The notes under the pieces: model-generated
What the model saw: only the letters and a program-made list of their open reading frames with translations
Database searches by the model: none
Told to the model about the DNA's origin: nothing
Program-made: the position numbers and the translations under genes
Origin: JAIQFL01 sp035295745
Lineage (GTDB): Bacteria > Acidobacteriota > Terriglobia > Bryobacterales > Bryobacteraceae
NCBI GenBank assembly: GCA_035295745.1
Contig: DATGIL010000045.1
Location: forward strand, 1-64,000
Length of the DNA: 64,000 bases
Direction of reading: 5' to 3'
Shown: piece by piece, positions 50,236-59,695 of the stretch
Layout: every line of letters begins with the position of its first letter
How positions within the stretch are numbered: position 1 is the first letter of the stretch

Positions 50236-53184
50236 ATGGAGTCTCCAGGCGTGACCAGCCCTCCGCACCCCATCCAACGCCGTTACCTCGCCGAGCAAAT
50301 GATGCGCCTGCGGCGCGCCGACGAGCAGCAGCGCTATGCCGCTGCCCAACGGCAGGGCCGCATCGACCCCAACCCGCATCAGATCGACGCCGTCATCTTC
50401 GCGCTGAAGAGGATTCCCGAAGGCGGCTGTATCCTGGCCGACGAGGTGGGGCTCGGCAAGACCATCGAGGCCGGCCTGATCATCGCGCAATTGCGGGCCG
50501 AAGGCGCGGCGTCGCGGGTCCTGTTGGTGGTGCCGAAGCCGCTGCTCGGCCAGTGGCAGGAGGAATTGTACCGTCTCTTCGGCATTCAGGCAGCGGAAGG
50601 GCGGCTGGAATCCGGCGGCTTCTCGGGCAACGGTGTCTTTCTCGTAGGCCGCGAGACGGCGGGGAGCGAACGAGGGTCCGCCATTCTGCGCGACTGCGAG
50701 CCTTTCGACCTCTGCGTCATCGACGAGGCCCACGAAGTCTTCGCCAACATCTATCGCCGTTACGACAAGCACGGCAACTACACCCAGGACTCAACCGAAG
50801 CGCGCACCGCCGATCGCGTGCGCGGCATTCTGCGGCGCGCTCCTGTCCTGCTGCTCACCGCGACGCCGATCCAGAACAACCTGACCGAGTTGTGGGGACT
50901 GGTGCAATACGTCGAGCCAACCGGGACGCTGCTGGGCAATCTGCGCACCTTCCGCGACGTTTTCTGCGACGGCGGCGACCGCAGCGCGGTGCCGGGACAG
51001 GTCGCCGAACTGCGAAGCCGGCTCAGTACCGTCGTCCAGCGCACCCTGCGCCGCCAGGCCCAGGACTTCCTCGAGCGGCCATTCGTCGCCCGCCGCGCGC
51101 AGATCCGCGAATACGCGATGACGGCGAAAGAAAAGTCGCTCTACGACGACGTCACTGCTTATTTGCTGGAACCGCGGATCCTGGCCTTCAGCGGGAATCA
51201 GCGACGTCTGCTGCTGATCGGATTTCACCGGCTGATGGCGTCATCGATCCGTGCCCTCGCCGCCAGCCTGCGCAAGGTCGCCGCACGCCTGCAGCGCATG
51301 CTCGCCGGGCAGAGGCCTGAAGAGCCTGTCGAATTCTTTACCGATCTCGATGACGAAGAGATCGATAACGAACCGTCAATGGAAGATGCCGGACCGCCCG
51401 ATCCCGAAAAAGTCACCGCTGAGCTGGATCGGGTCCATGACTTTATTCTCCGGGCCGATGGGCTGTTACGCGACAGCAAGGCTGAAGCGCTGCTCGAAGT
51501 TCTGCGAATCATCGGCGACCGCCGGGTTGTGATTTTCACGGAGTCGCTGGTGACCCAGTCGTACCTGCACGATCTGCTGATCGAGCGCGGCGGGCTGGAG
51601 CCCGAGGCCGTCACGATTTTCCGGGGCATCAACGATTCGCCGCGCGCCGCGGCCGCTTTGGAACACTGGCAGCACGAGGTGGGCGATCAACTTCCTGCCC
51701 CACAGCGTCCCAGCCGATCGGTCGCGGTGCGCCTCGCCCTGGTGCACGAATTCAAGACGCGGTCGCGAGTCTTCATCTCCACGGAGGCCGGCGCCAAAGG
51801 CCTCAACCTCCAATTCTGCGACACGATCATCAACTACGATTTGCCCTGGAACCCGCAGCGCATCGAGCAGCGCATCGGGCGCTGCCACCGCTACGGCCAG
51901 CGGCACGACGTCACCGTGATCAACTTCCTGGCGCGCGACAACGAAGCGCAAAAGCTGACCTTCGAGATCCTCAGCCGGAAGCTGGATCTGTTCGGCAAGG
52001 TCTTGGATGCCTCCGACGTTGTGCTGCATGAGCCGGCCTCCGAATCGTCTCCGGAACTTCTGGCTGGTGCACTGGGCAGCGACTTCGAAACGCGCCTGCG
52101 CCGGATTTACGAGCGGGCCCGCACACAGGAGGAGATCAATGCCGAACTCCGCCGGTTGCGCGAAGAGATGGGCGAGGAGCGCGAGCGTTACCAAGAGACC
52201 TGGGCGCGCACGGCGGGCTTGATCGAGACGCGCTTCGATACCCAGGTTAAGAAGTTCCTGCGGCTGAAGAACGAATTGCCCGAAGGCCTGGCACGGCTCG
52301 ATGGAGAGCTCGATCGATTGCTCACCGGATACCTGGTGGCTTGCGGAATTCCGCACCGGCGGGTGCCCGAAGACGGCTCCGTGCGCTTCGAACTCGACCC
52401 GTCCGAACGTCTCCCGGAAGGTTGGCGGGAAGGCGTGAAGGTGACTGTGGGCGCAGCTAAAGATGCATCCGGGGCCGCGCCGATGCACCTGGGCCACGAA
52501 CTGGTGCGGGCGGCGGTCGATGAGGCACGCGGCGCGACGCAAAAGCGCTTCTGCGTATCGTGGACTCTGGACGCGAGCGCCCCCGAGCAACTCCGCTCGG
52601 CGAAGGGCAAGCGGGGCCGCCTGGTCCTGACCATGGCGCGTTACGAGGGCTTCGAACGGGTGGACCGTTTGCTGCCTATCGCGGTTCTGGAAGATGACGG
52701 CATGCCGCTCGACGCGGAATGCGCGGAGTGGCTGCTGCAGCATGCACCCACGGACCGCCGCCCGTTCAAGCCCGCGATCGATCTCGACACCGCTCTCGAG
52801 GACGCCTCTGAGGAGCTGCTTTTCACCGATCAGAACGAAGTCGCCAGCCACGAACAGCAGCATTTCGAGCGCAGCCTGGAACAGATCGAGCGCTATGTGG
52901 AAGATCAGGTGATGGTCTTGCGGCGCCGCCTTTCCGTTGCGAGTGCGACCCTGCGCGGCGCCGAGGACAAGCGGGATGCCGCCCTGGGCGCCGATGCGCG
53001 CGGCCAAGCCGAGGAGCGCGTGCGCAAAGTCCAGTCGGAGATCGACGAGTTGGAAACGCAGATCGAGCGTCTGGAAAGACGCGACGATCGCGAGTACGAA
53101 AAGTGGCGCGAGCATGCACATCAGCGCCGCTACCGCCCGCCAGAGGCGTCCCGCATCCTGGATGTGGAGTTCATTTTGAAATGA
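50236..53184 (+). CDS. SNF2/RapA-like helicase
   Basis: A 982-residue superfamily 2 DNA translocase. Motif I is GGCILADEVGLGKTIEAGLI, motif II is LCVIDEAHEVF, motif III is LLLTATPIQNN. Later motifs are IFTESLVTQSYL, FISTEAGAKGLNLQFCD and NPQRIEQRIGRCHRYGQRH (VI). The C-terminal 350 residues form a coiled-coil-rich tail (about 830-960). RapA releases stalled RNA polymerase; related SNF2 proteins occur in defence systems such as DISARM. Coupling to the nuclease genes points to DNA processing. The start at ATG 50236 is the best candidate. Confidence 0.88.
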   Translation: MESPGVTSPPHPIQRRYLAEQMMRLRRADEQQRYAAAQRQGRIDPNPHQIDAVIFALKRIPEGGCILADEVGLGKTIEAGLIIAQLRAEGAASRVLLVVPKPLLGQWQEELYRLFGIQAAEGRLESGGFSGNGVFLVGRETAGSERGSAILRDCEPFDLCVIDEAHEVFANIYRRYDKHGNYTQDSTEARTADRVRGILRRAPVLLLTATPIQNNLTELWGLVQYVEPTGTLLGNLRTFRDVFCDGGDRSAVPGQVAELRSRLSTVVQRTLRRQAQDFLERPFVARRAQIREYAMTAKEKSLYDDVTAYLLEPRILAFSGNQRRLLLIGFHRLMASSIRALAASLRKVAARLQRMLAGQRPEEPVEFFTDLDDEEIDNEPSMEDAGPPDPEKVTAELDRVHDFILRADGLLRDSKAEALLEVLRIIGDRRVVIFTESLVTQSYLHDLLIERGGLEPEAVTIFRGINDSPRAAAALEHWQHEVGDQLPAPQRPSRSVAVRLALVHEFKTRSRVFISTEAGAKGLNLQFCDTIINYDLPWNPQRIEQRIGRCHRYGQRHDVTVINFLARDNEAQKLTFEILSRKLDLFGKVLDASDVVLHEPASESSPELLAGALGSDFETRLRRIYERARTQEEINAELRRLREEMGEERERYQETWARTAGLIETRFDTQVKKFLRLKNELPEGLARLDGELDRLLTGYLVACGIPHRRVPEDGSVRFELDPSERLPEGWREGVKVTVGAAKDASGAAPMHLGHELVRAAVDEARGATQKRFCVSWTLDASAPEQLRSAKGKRGRLVLTMARYEGFERVDRLLPIAVLEDDGMPLDAECAEWLLQHAPTDRRPFKPAIDLDTALEDASEELLFTDQNEVASHEQQHFERSLEQIERYVEDQVMVLRRRLSVASATLRGAEDKRDAALGADARGQAEERVRKVQSEIDELETQIERLERRDDREYEKWREHAHQRRYRPPEASRILDVEFILK

Positions 53185-54329
53185 GACCGGAGGAGGAATT
53201 GGCACTCAAAATTTTGCATACGGCCGATTGGCATCTCGGCCGCGCATTTCCCTCCTTTACCGAGGAAGATCAGACCAAGCTGACCCGCGCTCGCATCGAT
53301 GCTGTGGATCGACTGCTGGGTCTCGCCGAAAGCTATGCCGTAAATGCGGTGCTCTGTGCCGGCGATCTGTTTGACGAACCCGCGCCTTCGGAGACCTGGT
53401 GGCGCGGATTGGTGCGCCTGTTCGAGCGCCGCAACTGGCGAGACCGCCCGGTGTTTCTACTGCCCGGCAATCACGATCCGCTGCAACCCGAATCGGTGTG
53501 GGCCGAGGATCATGGGTTCCGCCGCGCGCTGCCGTCATGGGTCCACGTGATTGACCGCGACGACTTCGAGTTTGCCTTTTCCGACGAGGCGGTGCTCTAC
53601 GGTATCCCGTGCCGCAGCCAGGCGGGCGCTGACGATCCGGCCCTCAGGCTTCCCCGCCGCGATCCGTCCGATCGCCGCATCCGGATTGGCCTGGTGCATG
53701 GCGCGACTTTCGACGTGGCCGGCCACCAGACGAACTTCCCTATCGCGCCGGATGCCGCCGAGCAGCGTGGCTTGACCTACCTCGCACTCGGAGACACCCA
53801 CGCGTTTCGCGAGATCGCACCGAAGACGTGTCCGGCCGTGTATCCGGGCGCGCCAGAAGCGACGGCATTCGACGAAAAGGATTCCGGTTTTGTGGCGGTG
53901 GTCTTTTTCCCACGACACGGACGGCCGCCGATGATTCAGAAGCACGCCATCGCGCGCTGGCGTTGGCGCGACGAGACGTGCCGCAGTCTGGAAGAATTGG
54001 AGTCGCTCTGTACGCAGGATCTGAAGGATTGCGTGCTGCGGTTGACGCTGAAGATGGACGTGACCGTCAAGCAGATGGATCGCGTGGAAGCGATCCTGGT
54101 GGAACTGAAGGGCAATGAGGCGGCGCACGGTAGAGCGGGAGTGGTGTTGTTGGATCGTACCGGCCTGGAGTTGAATACAGCCGACACTTCGATTTTCGAC
54201 ACCGATCTGCCGGAGGTGTTGAGATCGGTGGCGGCTCGTCTGCAAGCGCGTACGCAAGGTCCGGATGGCGAGGTAGCGAAGCGCGCGCTCTATCATCTCT
54301 ATCGCACCGTCCAGGAGACACGCCTGTGA
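53181..54329 (+). CDS. SbcD/YhaO-like DNA exonuclease subunit
   Basis: A 382-residue calcineurin-like phosphoesterase. Metal-binding motifs are ILHTADWHLGR, LCAGDLFDEP, LPGNHDPL, GLVHGATFD and LALGDTHAF, the GDTH replacing the usual GHIH. The C-terminal part is the capping domain. ATG 53181 overlaps the SNF2 stop by 4 nt. With the downstream ATPase it should form a Mre11-Rad50-type complex that processes DNA ends. Confidence 0.88.
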   Translation: MRPEEELALKILHTADWHLGRAFPSFTEEDQTKLTRARIDAVDRLLGLAESYAVNAVLCAGDLFDEPAPSETWWRGLVRLFERRNWRDRPVFLLPGNHDPLQPESVWAEDHGFRRALPSWVHVIDRDDFEFAFSDEAVLYGIPCRSQAGADDPALRLPRRDPSDRRIRIGLVHGATFDVAGHQTNFPIAPDAAEQRGLTYLALGDTHAFREIAPKTCPAVYPGAPEATAFDEKDSGFVAVVFFPRHGRPPMIQKHAIARWRWRDETCRSLEELESLCTQDLKDCVLRLTLKMDVTVKQMDRVEAILVELKGNEAAHGRAGVVLLDRTGLELNTADTSIFDTDLPEVLRSVAARLQARTQGPDGEVAKRALYHLYRTVQETRL

Positions 54330-54373
54330 TGTGGCTCCCTGCTGGCTCATATGAGAATCCTGGTGGCCAGAGG

Positions 54374-54521
54374 TGGCGCAAACACTCCTGTTTGCCGTCT
54401 CGACGCTCAGGTCGAGACTTTTCGGATGGACACCAGGTACGCTGGACGTCATTCAGATTTTGTGGAGGCCCGAAAAGCGTCGAGAGGAGTCTCGACGCGG
54501 GAAACAGGAGTGTTTGCGCCA
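54374..54521. repeat. 148-bp inverted-repeat element (MITE/REP-like) between nuclease genes
   Basis: The ends are perfect 20-bp inverted repeats (54374-54393 with 54502-54521; motif TGGCGCAAACACTCC). Inner arms also pair, imperfectly, around GTCTCGAC and CTTTTCGG words. No reading frame is encoded. It is inserted between the stop of the SbcD-like gene and the start of the SbcC-like gene, which would otherwise probably overlap as the previous pair does. No target-site duplication was found. Confidence 0.8.
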
Positions 54522-54570
54522 CATCATTACATTCTGGCCGGTCGATGCCCAGACTCACAGCGGAGGTGCG

Positions 54571-57500
54571 ATGAAACTGATCTCGCTCTCCGTCGAACAC
54601 TTTCGTTGTATCCGCAAAGCGCTGGTCGAATTTGGGCCAGGACTCAATGTCCTCCACGGCCCCAATGACCTCGGCAAATCGAGCCTCGCGGCCGCCATCC
54701 GCGCTGTGCTTCTCCTGCAAGCTTCTTCGCGCGAACATGAAGAGTTCGTCAACTGGAACGGAAGCGGCGTGCCTCACGTGGAACTCATCTTCGAAAGCGA
54801 GCCGCAGCGTATCTGGCGCGTCCGCAAAACCTTCGCCAGCGCGTCGCAAGCCTTCCTGGAAGAGTCCCGGGACGGCGTCGATTTTCACCTGGAAGCCAAG
54901 GGACGCGAGGTGGACGGCCGCCTGAGTGAGATCCTGCAATGGGGACTGGCGCCGCCCGGCGGCAAGGGGCGCCCCAAGGGCATGCCGATGACCTTCCTCT
55001 CTACGGCGCTGCTTGCGGAACAGGACCGCGTCTCCGCCATTTTCGATCAAGCCCTCTCGAAAGATTCGGACGATTCCGGAAAACAGCGCCTCATCCAGGC
55101 GCTACAGGCAGTGGCGGAAGATCCCACCTATAAGATGGTCCTGGAAAAGGTGCAGGCGCAGGTCGACTTCGCCTTTACCGCCAACGGCGGCAAGCGGCGA
55201 GGCAAAGACTCGCCCTGGGTCCGCATCGCCGATTCGATTCGTCAAAAAGAAGAGTTCGAACGGCAATGCAGTGAACAACTGCAGAAGACTGCTGCCATCG
55301 AGATCGAATTGCAGGGACTGCACGGGCGGCAGCTCGAACGGCGTGCCGCAGTCGAGGCCGCGCAGCGAATCCTGGAACAGATGGAGGCCTGGCACCGCGC
55401 CGGGCGCCAGCGCGAGGAGATTCTCGGCCGCCTCCAGAAGGCGAAGCTGCGGCTCGGGGAGATTTCGGGAGAGATGACGGGCCTGGCAAAGGCGGAGCAG
55501 GCTCGCGATGCATTGGCCGCAGCGGTGTCAGACCTCGCCAAGCGCGCGGAAGCAGCACGGTCTGCAGCCTCCAAGGCCGCGCAACAAGCTCAGGCGGCGA
55601 AGGAGCAGGCCGCGCGCGTCCAGAGCGAGGACCTTGCCCGCGAGCGCCTGCTCAAGCGTGCTTCGCTCGAAAAACGACAGGCCGAGTTGCAGGCGGACCA
55701 CTTGCGAACGCTCGCGGCGCTGGATCGCATCCACGCCATCCAAGCTGCGTCGGCACGTTTGCAGACGGTCGAGCGCGAATGCCGGGTATTGGGCCGCTCG
55801 CTGAAAGACCTGGAGCAACTCCACAACGAACGGATGCTTTCTCTGCGTGCCGCCGAGGAGCGCGAAGCATCGCTGCGAGCCGTCGCTCTGTTGATCCGAT
55901 CGAGTGCCGCCCGCGAGGCGCTGGATAAGGCCGAAACGGGTCTCGCGCAGGTGAATGCGTGGCGCGAAGAAGCCACCCGCAAACGCGCCGCGGCTGCTGC
56001 GCTTGAAGCCGCGCTCTCGGCGGTGCCGCTGCCATCGGGCGCGTTGCTGGCCGACCTGCGGCAGCTCGATCAACAGCTTCAAGTCGCGAGCGCCCGTCTG
56101 GATGTTGGCCTGCATGTCCGTATTCGTCCCAAGCGTGAACTCCATCTGACCCTGCGGCGCGATGGCGCGGAGCCCGCTGCCCACGATCTTGAAGAGACGC
56201 CGCTCGAAGCCGGCGCCAATCACGAGATCCGCATCGACATCGATAAGGTCGCGGAGATCGTATTCACGGGCGGCGCCCAGACTGCGCGCGAAGAGATGGA
56301 GCGCCTGCAGAAGCGCTGGCTGGCAGAGGTGGAACCGGCACTCGAGCGGGCAAACGCGGTCAACCTGGACCACCTCGGCCGCATGGTCGCGGATGCCGCC
56401 TTGCGCGTACAAGAGGTGCAGGAGGCCCGCCGCGCCGCGGCGCAGTTGGACCAGCGTGTGGCCGACCAGCCGGATTGGGCGGGACAACGGACACAGCGCC
56501 AACAGGAGTTCGCCGCTTCCGAGGCAGCATTGGGACAGATCGACCGCGCGGCCGCGAAGGCTATGGCGCGCCAGTTGCGGATCGCCGATCTGCCCGCCGC
56601 GGACGTACAGCTCGAAAAGCTTCGCCAGGAGCGTGAAAAGCTGATCACCTCCGAGCGGAAACTCGACAGCGACGTCGCGACGGCCAACGCCCGCCATATC
56701 GAGAAGCAGAAGACGCTGGCGGCGGCGCGTGAGGAACTCGCGGCCAGGATTGGACCGGATGAGAATTGGGAGCAGTCTCTGCCGCAGACGGAAGAGCGGC
56801 AGTCCGCCATTCAGACCGAAATGGCGGCGATCGCCACGCAGCTCGAATCTCTGACTACGGAATCCGGCCAGGCAGTAACGTCCGCGAAGAAGGCTGTCGA
56901 TGCGGCGGAGAAGGCGCGGGTCGCGGCGGAGACTGCGAGCGCCAAGGCCGCCGAGGAACTGCGCGCCGGGGAGCACCGCGTGGCCACTGCGGATGGCGAG
57001 ATCCACATGCGCCGCGAGGCTATTGCGAAGCTCGATGAAGCGGCGGCGCGCGCCGCGGTTGGTCAGGTGGAGGCCGAACTGAGCTTGGCCCCGCCGCCTC
57101 CGCAAGTGGTTACCGACGAAAGGCTGGCGGATGCCCGCTCCGCCGTGCAGGCCGCGCGCGATGAACTACGCCGCATTGAAGACGAGATCCAGGCCAAACG
57201 AGGAGCCTTGCAGCATGTAGGCGGCGAGGTGGCCCGGCAGAGACACGAAAGCGCCCAGGAGGCTCTGCGTCAGGCTCGCGCGGACGAGCACCTGAAGGAA
57301 ACCGAGTATGCCGCATGGGACCTTCTGCGCACCACTTTGCTGGAGGCGGAGCGCGAGGAAGGCGTCCATCTGGGGCGCGCCCTCGGCGATCCGATTGCCA
57401 AACGCTTCGCCGAGCTGACCGAACGCCGCTACGGCAGCCTCTCGCTCGGACCTGACCTGGAGACGCACGCCATCTCCGCCGCCGGCGACGCCCGCCCCGT

Positions 57501-57822
57501 TTCCGCGCTCTCGGTGGGCACGCGCGATCAGCTCTCCACGATTTTTCGTCTCTCGCTGGCAGAACGGCTGCAAACTGCGCTGATGCTCGACGATCAACTC
57601 ACGCAGAGCGATGCCGATCGCATGCTCTGGTTGCGGGATCTCATCCGCGAACTGGCGTCGAACATACAGATCCTGGTGTTCACCTGCCGGCCGGCCGACT
57701 ACCTGCTCGCGACGGAGTTGAAGGCCAGGAAATCCGACCCCGGCAAGCCGCCCGTCCGCTCAATCTCACTGCTGCAGATCATCGAGCGGTCAGCCGCGGC
57801 GCAAGCGTCGTCGAGCCAATAA
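54571..57822 (+). CDS. SbcC/YhaN-like coiled-coil ATPase
   Basis: A 1083-residue SMC-like protein. The N-terminal Walker A is LHGPNDLGKSSLAAAI; the middle 700 residues are alanine/glutamate/arginine-rich coiled coil; the C-terminal lobe has ALSVGTRDQLSTIFRLSLAE (signature) and LMLDDQLTQSDADRM (Walker B region). No clear Rad50 zinc hook CxxC is visible. It is shaped like YhaN. GGAGG 5 bases before ATG 54571 fixes the start; an apparent longer frame to 54373 runs through the inverted-repeat element and is not real. Confidence 0.87.
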   Translation: MKLISLSVEHFRCIRKALVEFGPGLNVLHGPNDLGKSSLAAAIRAVLLLQASSREHEEFVNWNGSGVPHVELIFESEPQRIWRVRKTFASASQAFLEESRDGVDFHLEAKGREVDGRLSEILQWGLAPPGGKGRPKGMPMTFLSTALLAEQDRVSAIFDQALSKDSDDSGKQRLIQALQAVAEDPTYKMVLEKVQAQVDFAFTANGGKRRGKDSPWVRIADSIRQKEEFERQCSEQLQKTAAIEIELQGLHGRQLERRAAVEAAQRILEQMEAWHRAGRQREEILGRLQKAKLRLGEISGEMTGLAKAEQARDALAAAVSDLAKRAEAARSAASKAAQQAQAAKEQAARVQSEDLARERLLKRASLEKRQAELQADHLRTLAALDRIHAIQAASARLQTVERECRVLGRSLKDLEQLHNERMLSLRAAEEREASLRAVALLIRSSAAREALDKAETGLAQVNAWREEATRKRAAAAALEAALSAVPLPSGALLADLRQLDQQLQVASARLDVGLHVRIRPKRELHLTLRRDGAEPAAHDLEETPLEAGANHEIRIDIDKVAEIVFTGGAQTAREEMERLQKRWLAEVEPALERANAVNLDHLGRMVADAALRVQEVQEARRAAAQLDQRVADQPDWAGQRTQRQQEFAASEAALGQIDRAAAKAMARQLRIADLPAADVQLEKLRQEREKLITSERKLDSDVATANARHIEKQKTLAAAREELAARIGPDENWEQSLPQTEERQSAIQTEMAAIATQLESLTTESGQAVTSAKKAVDAAEKARVAAETASAKAAEELRAGEHRVATADGEIHMRREAIAKLDEAAARAAVGQVEAELSLAPPPPQVVTDERLADARSAVQAARDELRRIEDEIQAKRGALQHVGGEVARQRHESAQEALRQARADEHLKETEYAAWDLLRTTLLEAEREEGVHLGRALGDPIAKRFAELTERRYGSLSLGPDLETHAISAAGDARPVSALSVGTRDQLSTIFRLSLAERLQTALMLDDQLTQSDADRMLWLRDLIRELASNIQILVFTCRPADYLLATELKARKSDPGKPPVRSISLLQIIERSAAAQASSSQ

Positions 57823-57868
57823 AAAGCATGTGGTCCTCAGTGCGCTACAATCCGAGGGGAGCGGAGAC

Positions 57869-58771
57869 ATGCGCAGAACAAGTGTAAGGATTCTCCTGGG
57901 AGCGGCTGTTTTGCTGGGGCAAATGGCCTTCGCCGCTACGCCCATTCGGACCCTGATCATCGACGGCCAAAATAATCACGATTGGCGTCACACCACGCCG
58001 GTTCTGAAGAAGATTCTGGAAGACACCGGATTGTTTAAGGTGGATGTCCTGACCTCGCCTCCGAAGGGCGGCGACTTCAGTACTTTCCGGCCGGAATTCT
58101 CCAAGTTCGATGTAGTGATCGTCAACTACAACGAATTTCCAACTGGCGACAAATGGCCGGAAGAGGTCAAAACAGCTTTCGAAAAGTATGTTCGCGATGG
58201 CGGCGGCTTCGTCTCCTACCATGCGGCCGACAACGCCTTTCCGGATTGGGCGGCGTACAACCTCATGACGGGAATCGGCGGCTGGCTCGGGCGCAATGAA
58301 AAAGCCGGGCCGTACTGGTATTTCCGCGACGGCAAGCTGGTGTCGGATCCGACGCCGGGCTCTGCCGGAAACCATGGCGCGCGCACCCCGTTTCCCGTCG
58401 TCATGCGCGATACGAATCATCCGATTACCAAAGGGTTGCCGCAGACCTGGATGCACGCAGAGGACGAACTCTACAGCAAGATGCGCGGTCCCGGCGAAAA
58501 CATGACTGTGCTCGCTACGGCATGGTCCGATCCGGCGAATCGCGGTACCGGACACGACGAGCCCATGCTGATGGTGCTGACTTACGGCAAAGGCCGCATC
58601 TTCCACACTACGCTGGGGCACGACCCGGCGGCGATGTCGTGCGTCGGGTTTATAACGACGCTCGCGCGAGGAACGGAGTGGGCCGCGACTGGCAAGGTCA
58701 CGCAGAAGGTGCCCGCGGATTTTCCGACTGCCACAGAAGTGAAGACTCGTGTCATCACGGTGCCTCAGTAA
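57869..58771 (+). CDS. ThuA-domain secreted protein
   Basis: A 300-residue exported protein. A signal peptide (ILLGAAVLLGQMAFAATP) precedes a ThuA-like glutamine-amidotransferase-type fold: TLIIDGQNNHDWRHTTPVLK, FDVVIVNYNEFPTGDKWPEE and FVSYHAADNAFPDWAAYN, ending with GKGRIFHTTLGHD. ThuA proteins are connected to sugar metabolism. ATG 57869 follows a GGAG. Common in Acidobacteriota and Planctomycetota. Confidence 0.88.
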   Translation: MRRTSVRILLGAAVLLGQMAFAATPIRTLIIDGQNNHDWRHTTPVLKKILEDTGLFKVDVLTSPPKGGDFSTFRPEFSKFDVVIVNYNEFPTGDKWPEEVKTAFEKYVRDGGGFVSYHAADNAFPDWAAYNLMTGIGGWLGRNEKAGPYWYFRDGKLVSDPTPGSAGNHGARTPFPVVMRDTNHPITKGLPQTWMHAEDELYSKMRGPGENMTVLATAWSDPANRGTGHDEPMLMVLTYGKGRIFHTTLGHDPAAMSCVGFITTLARGTEWAATGKVTQKVPADFPTATEVKTRVITVPQ

Positions 58772-58978
58772 CGCTTGCTTGCGCGCGCGGCTCGCAAGGC
58801 GGGGGAACGCTTGCTTACGCACGCGGTTCGCAAGGCGCCGGTACGGTTGCCTACGCGCGCGGCTCGCAAGGCGCGGGAACGCTTGCTGACACGCGCGGCT
58901 CGCAAGGTGCCGGGACGCTTGCTTACGCGCGCGGCTCGCAAGGCGCGGGAACGCTTGCTTACGCGCGCGGCTCGCAAC
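58770..58978. repeat. 36-bp tandem repeat array, six copies
   Basis: Six head-to-tail 36-bp units start at about 58770, 58806, 58842, 58878, 58914 and 58950, the last incomplete. The unit core reads CTTGCTTACGCGCG, then CGGCTCGCAAGGCG. There are no spacers, so it is not CRISPR. The frame through it spells LAYARGSQGAGT. It begins in the stop of the ThuA gene and lies between convergent genes. Confidence 0.88.
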
Positions 58979-58987
58979 GAAGCGGCG

Positions 58988-59680
58988 TTACCATTCGACG
59001 GTCTTGCCCGGCTCCAGGGCCCACACCTTGCTCTCCGTGCCCGAGATTAACGATGCCAATTGTTCGGGCGTTCCCGTTAGCGGGGGAAAGGTCCCGAAAT
59101 GCATGGGGATCACCCTCGCGGCCTTCAGCAGACGGCACGCCAACGCGGCTTCATGCGGGCTCATCGTGTAGAGGTCGCCGATCGGCAGGAACGCGAGTTC
59201 CGGGCGATAAAGCTGCTGGATCAATTCCATGTCGCTGAAGACGTTGGTATCGCCCGCGAAATAAAGCGCCCGGCCATCCGCAAAGCGCATCACGTACCCC
59301 GCCGCTTCACCGCCATAGATGATCTTGCCCTCATCCAGAATGCCGCAACTGTGTACCGCGTGCGTCATGGTCAGCGTCACATCGCCCAGCTTTTGCGACC
59401 CGCCCTTGTTCATCGGCCGCGTGTTCTTGACGCCCTTGGACTCGAGCCAGTTGCAGGTCTCGAAGATGGCCGCGACTTCCGCCGAGAATCTCGTGGCCAA
59501 CGGCACGGCGTCATGGATGTGGTCGAAGTGGCCGTGGGTGATGCAGATGGTGTCGACGCGATGAATGTTGTGGCCTTTGGGGTACTTCGGATTGCCATCC
59601 GTCCAGGGATCCATGAGGATGACTTGCCCAGAGGGAAGTTGGAACTGGAACGATCCGTGCCCGAGCCAGGTGATTTGCAT
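58988..59680 (-). CDS. UPF0173-type metal-dependent hydrolase
   Basis: A 230-residue metallo-beta-lactamase fold. Signature motifs are TWLGHGSFQFQLPSG, ICITHGHFDHIHDAVPLA (HxHxDH), ALYFAGDTNVFSDM and VIPMHFGTFP. The layout matches UPF0173 hydrolases. The cytoplasmic substrate is unknown. It faces the ThuA gene tail to tail, across the tandem repeat array. Confidence 0.9.
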   Translation of the reverse strand: MQITWLGHGSFQFQLPSGQVILMDPWTDGNPKYPKGHNIHRVDTICITHGHFDHIHDAVPLATRFSAEVAAIFETCNWLESKGVKNTRPMNKGGSQKLGDVTLTMTHAVHSCGILDEGKIIYGGEAAGYVMRFADGRALYFAGDTNVFSDMELIQQLYRPELAFLPIGDLYTMSPHEAALACRLLKAARVIPMHFGTFPPLTGTPEQLASLISGTESKVWALEPGKTVEW

Positions 59681-59695
59681 ATACGAGATATTCTC

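Noticed and set aside
50236..53184. Labelling the SNF2 gene as DISARM drmD
   Set aside because: The methylase and DUF1998 partners of DISARM are absent, and the partners here are SbcDC-like.
51466..53205. Long open frames on the minus strand opposite the SNF2 and SbcC genes
   Set aside because: They are high-GC antisense shadows: no family motifs, poor starts, and full overlap with well-supported genes.
54373..54570. N-terminal extension of the SbcC-like frame
   Set aside because: The extension lies in the inverted-repeat element; GGAGG 5 bases upstream of ATG 54571 and the family start both support the shorter gene.
54067..55050. 327-codon minus-strand frame spanning the inverted-repeat element
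   Set aside because: It runs through two genes and an inverted repeat and has no recognisable domain.
58770..58978. 36-bp repeats resembling a CRISPR array
   Set aside because: Units are head-to-tail with no unique spacers between them and no cas genes are nearby, so this is a tandem repeat.
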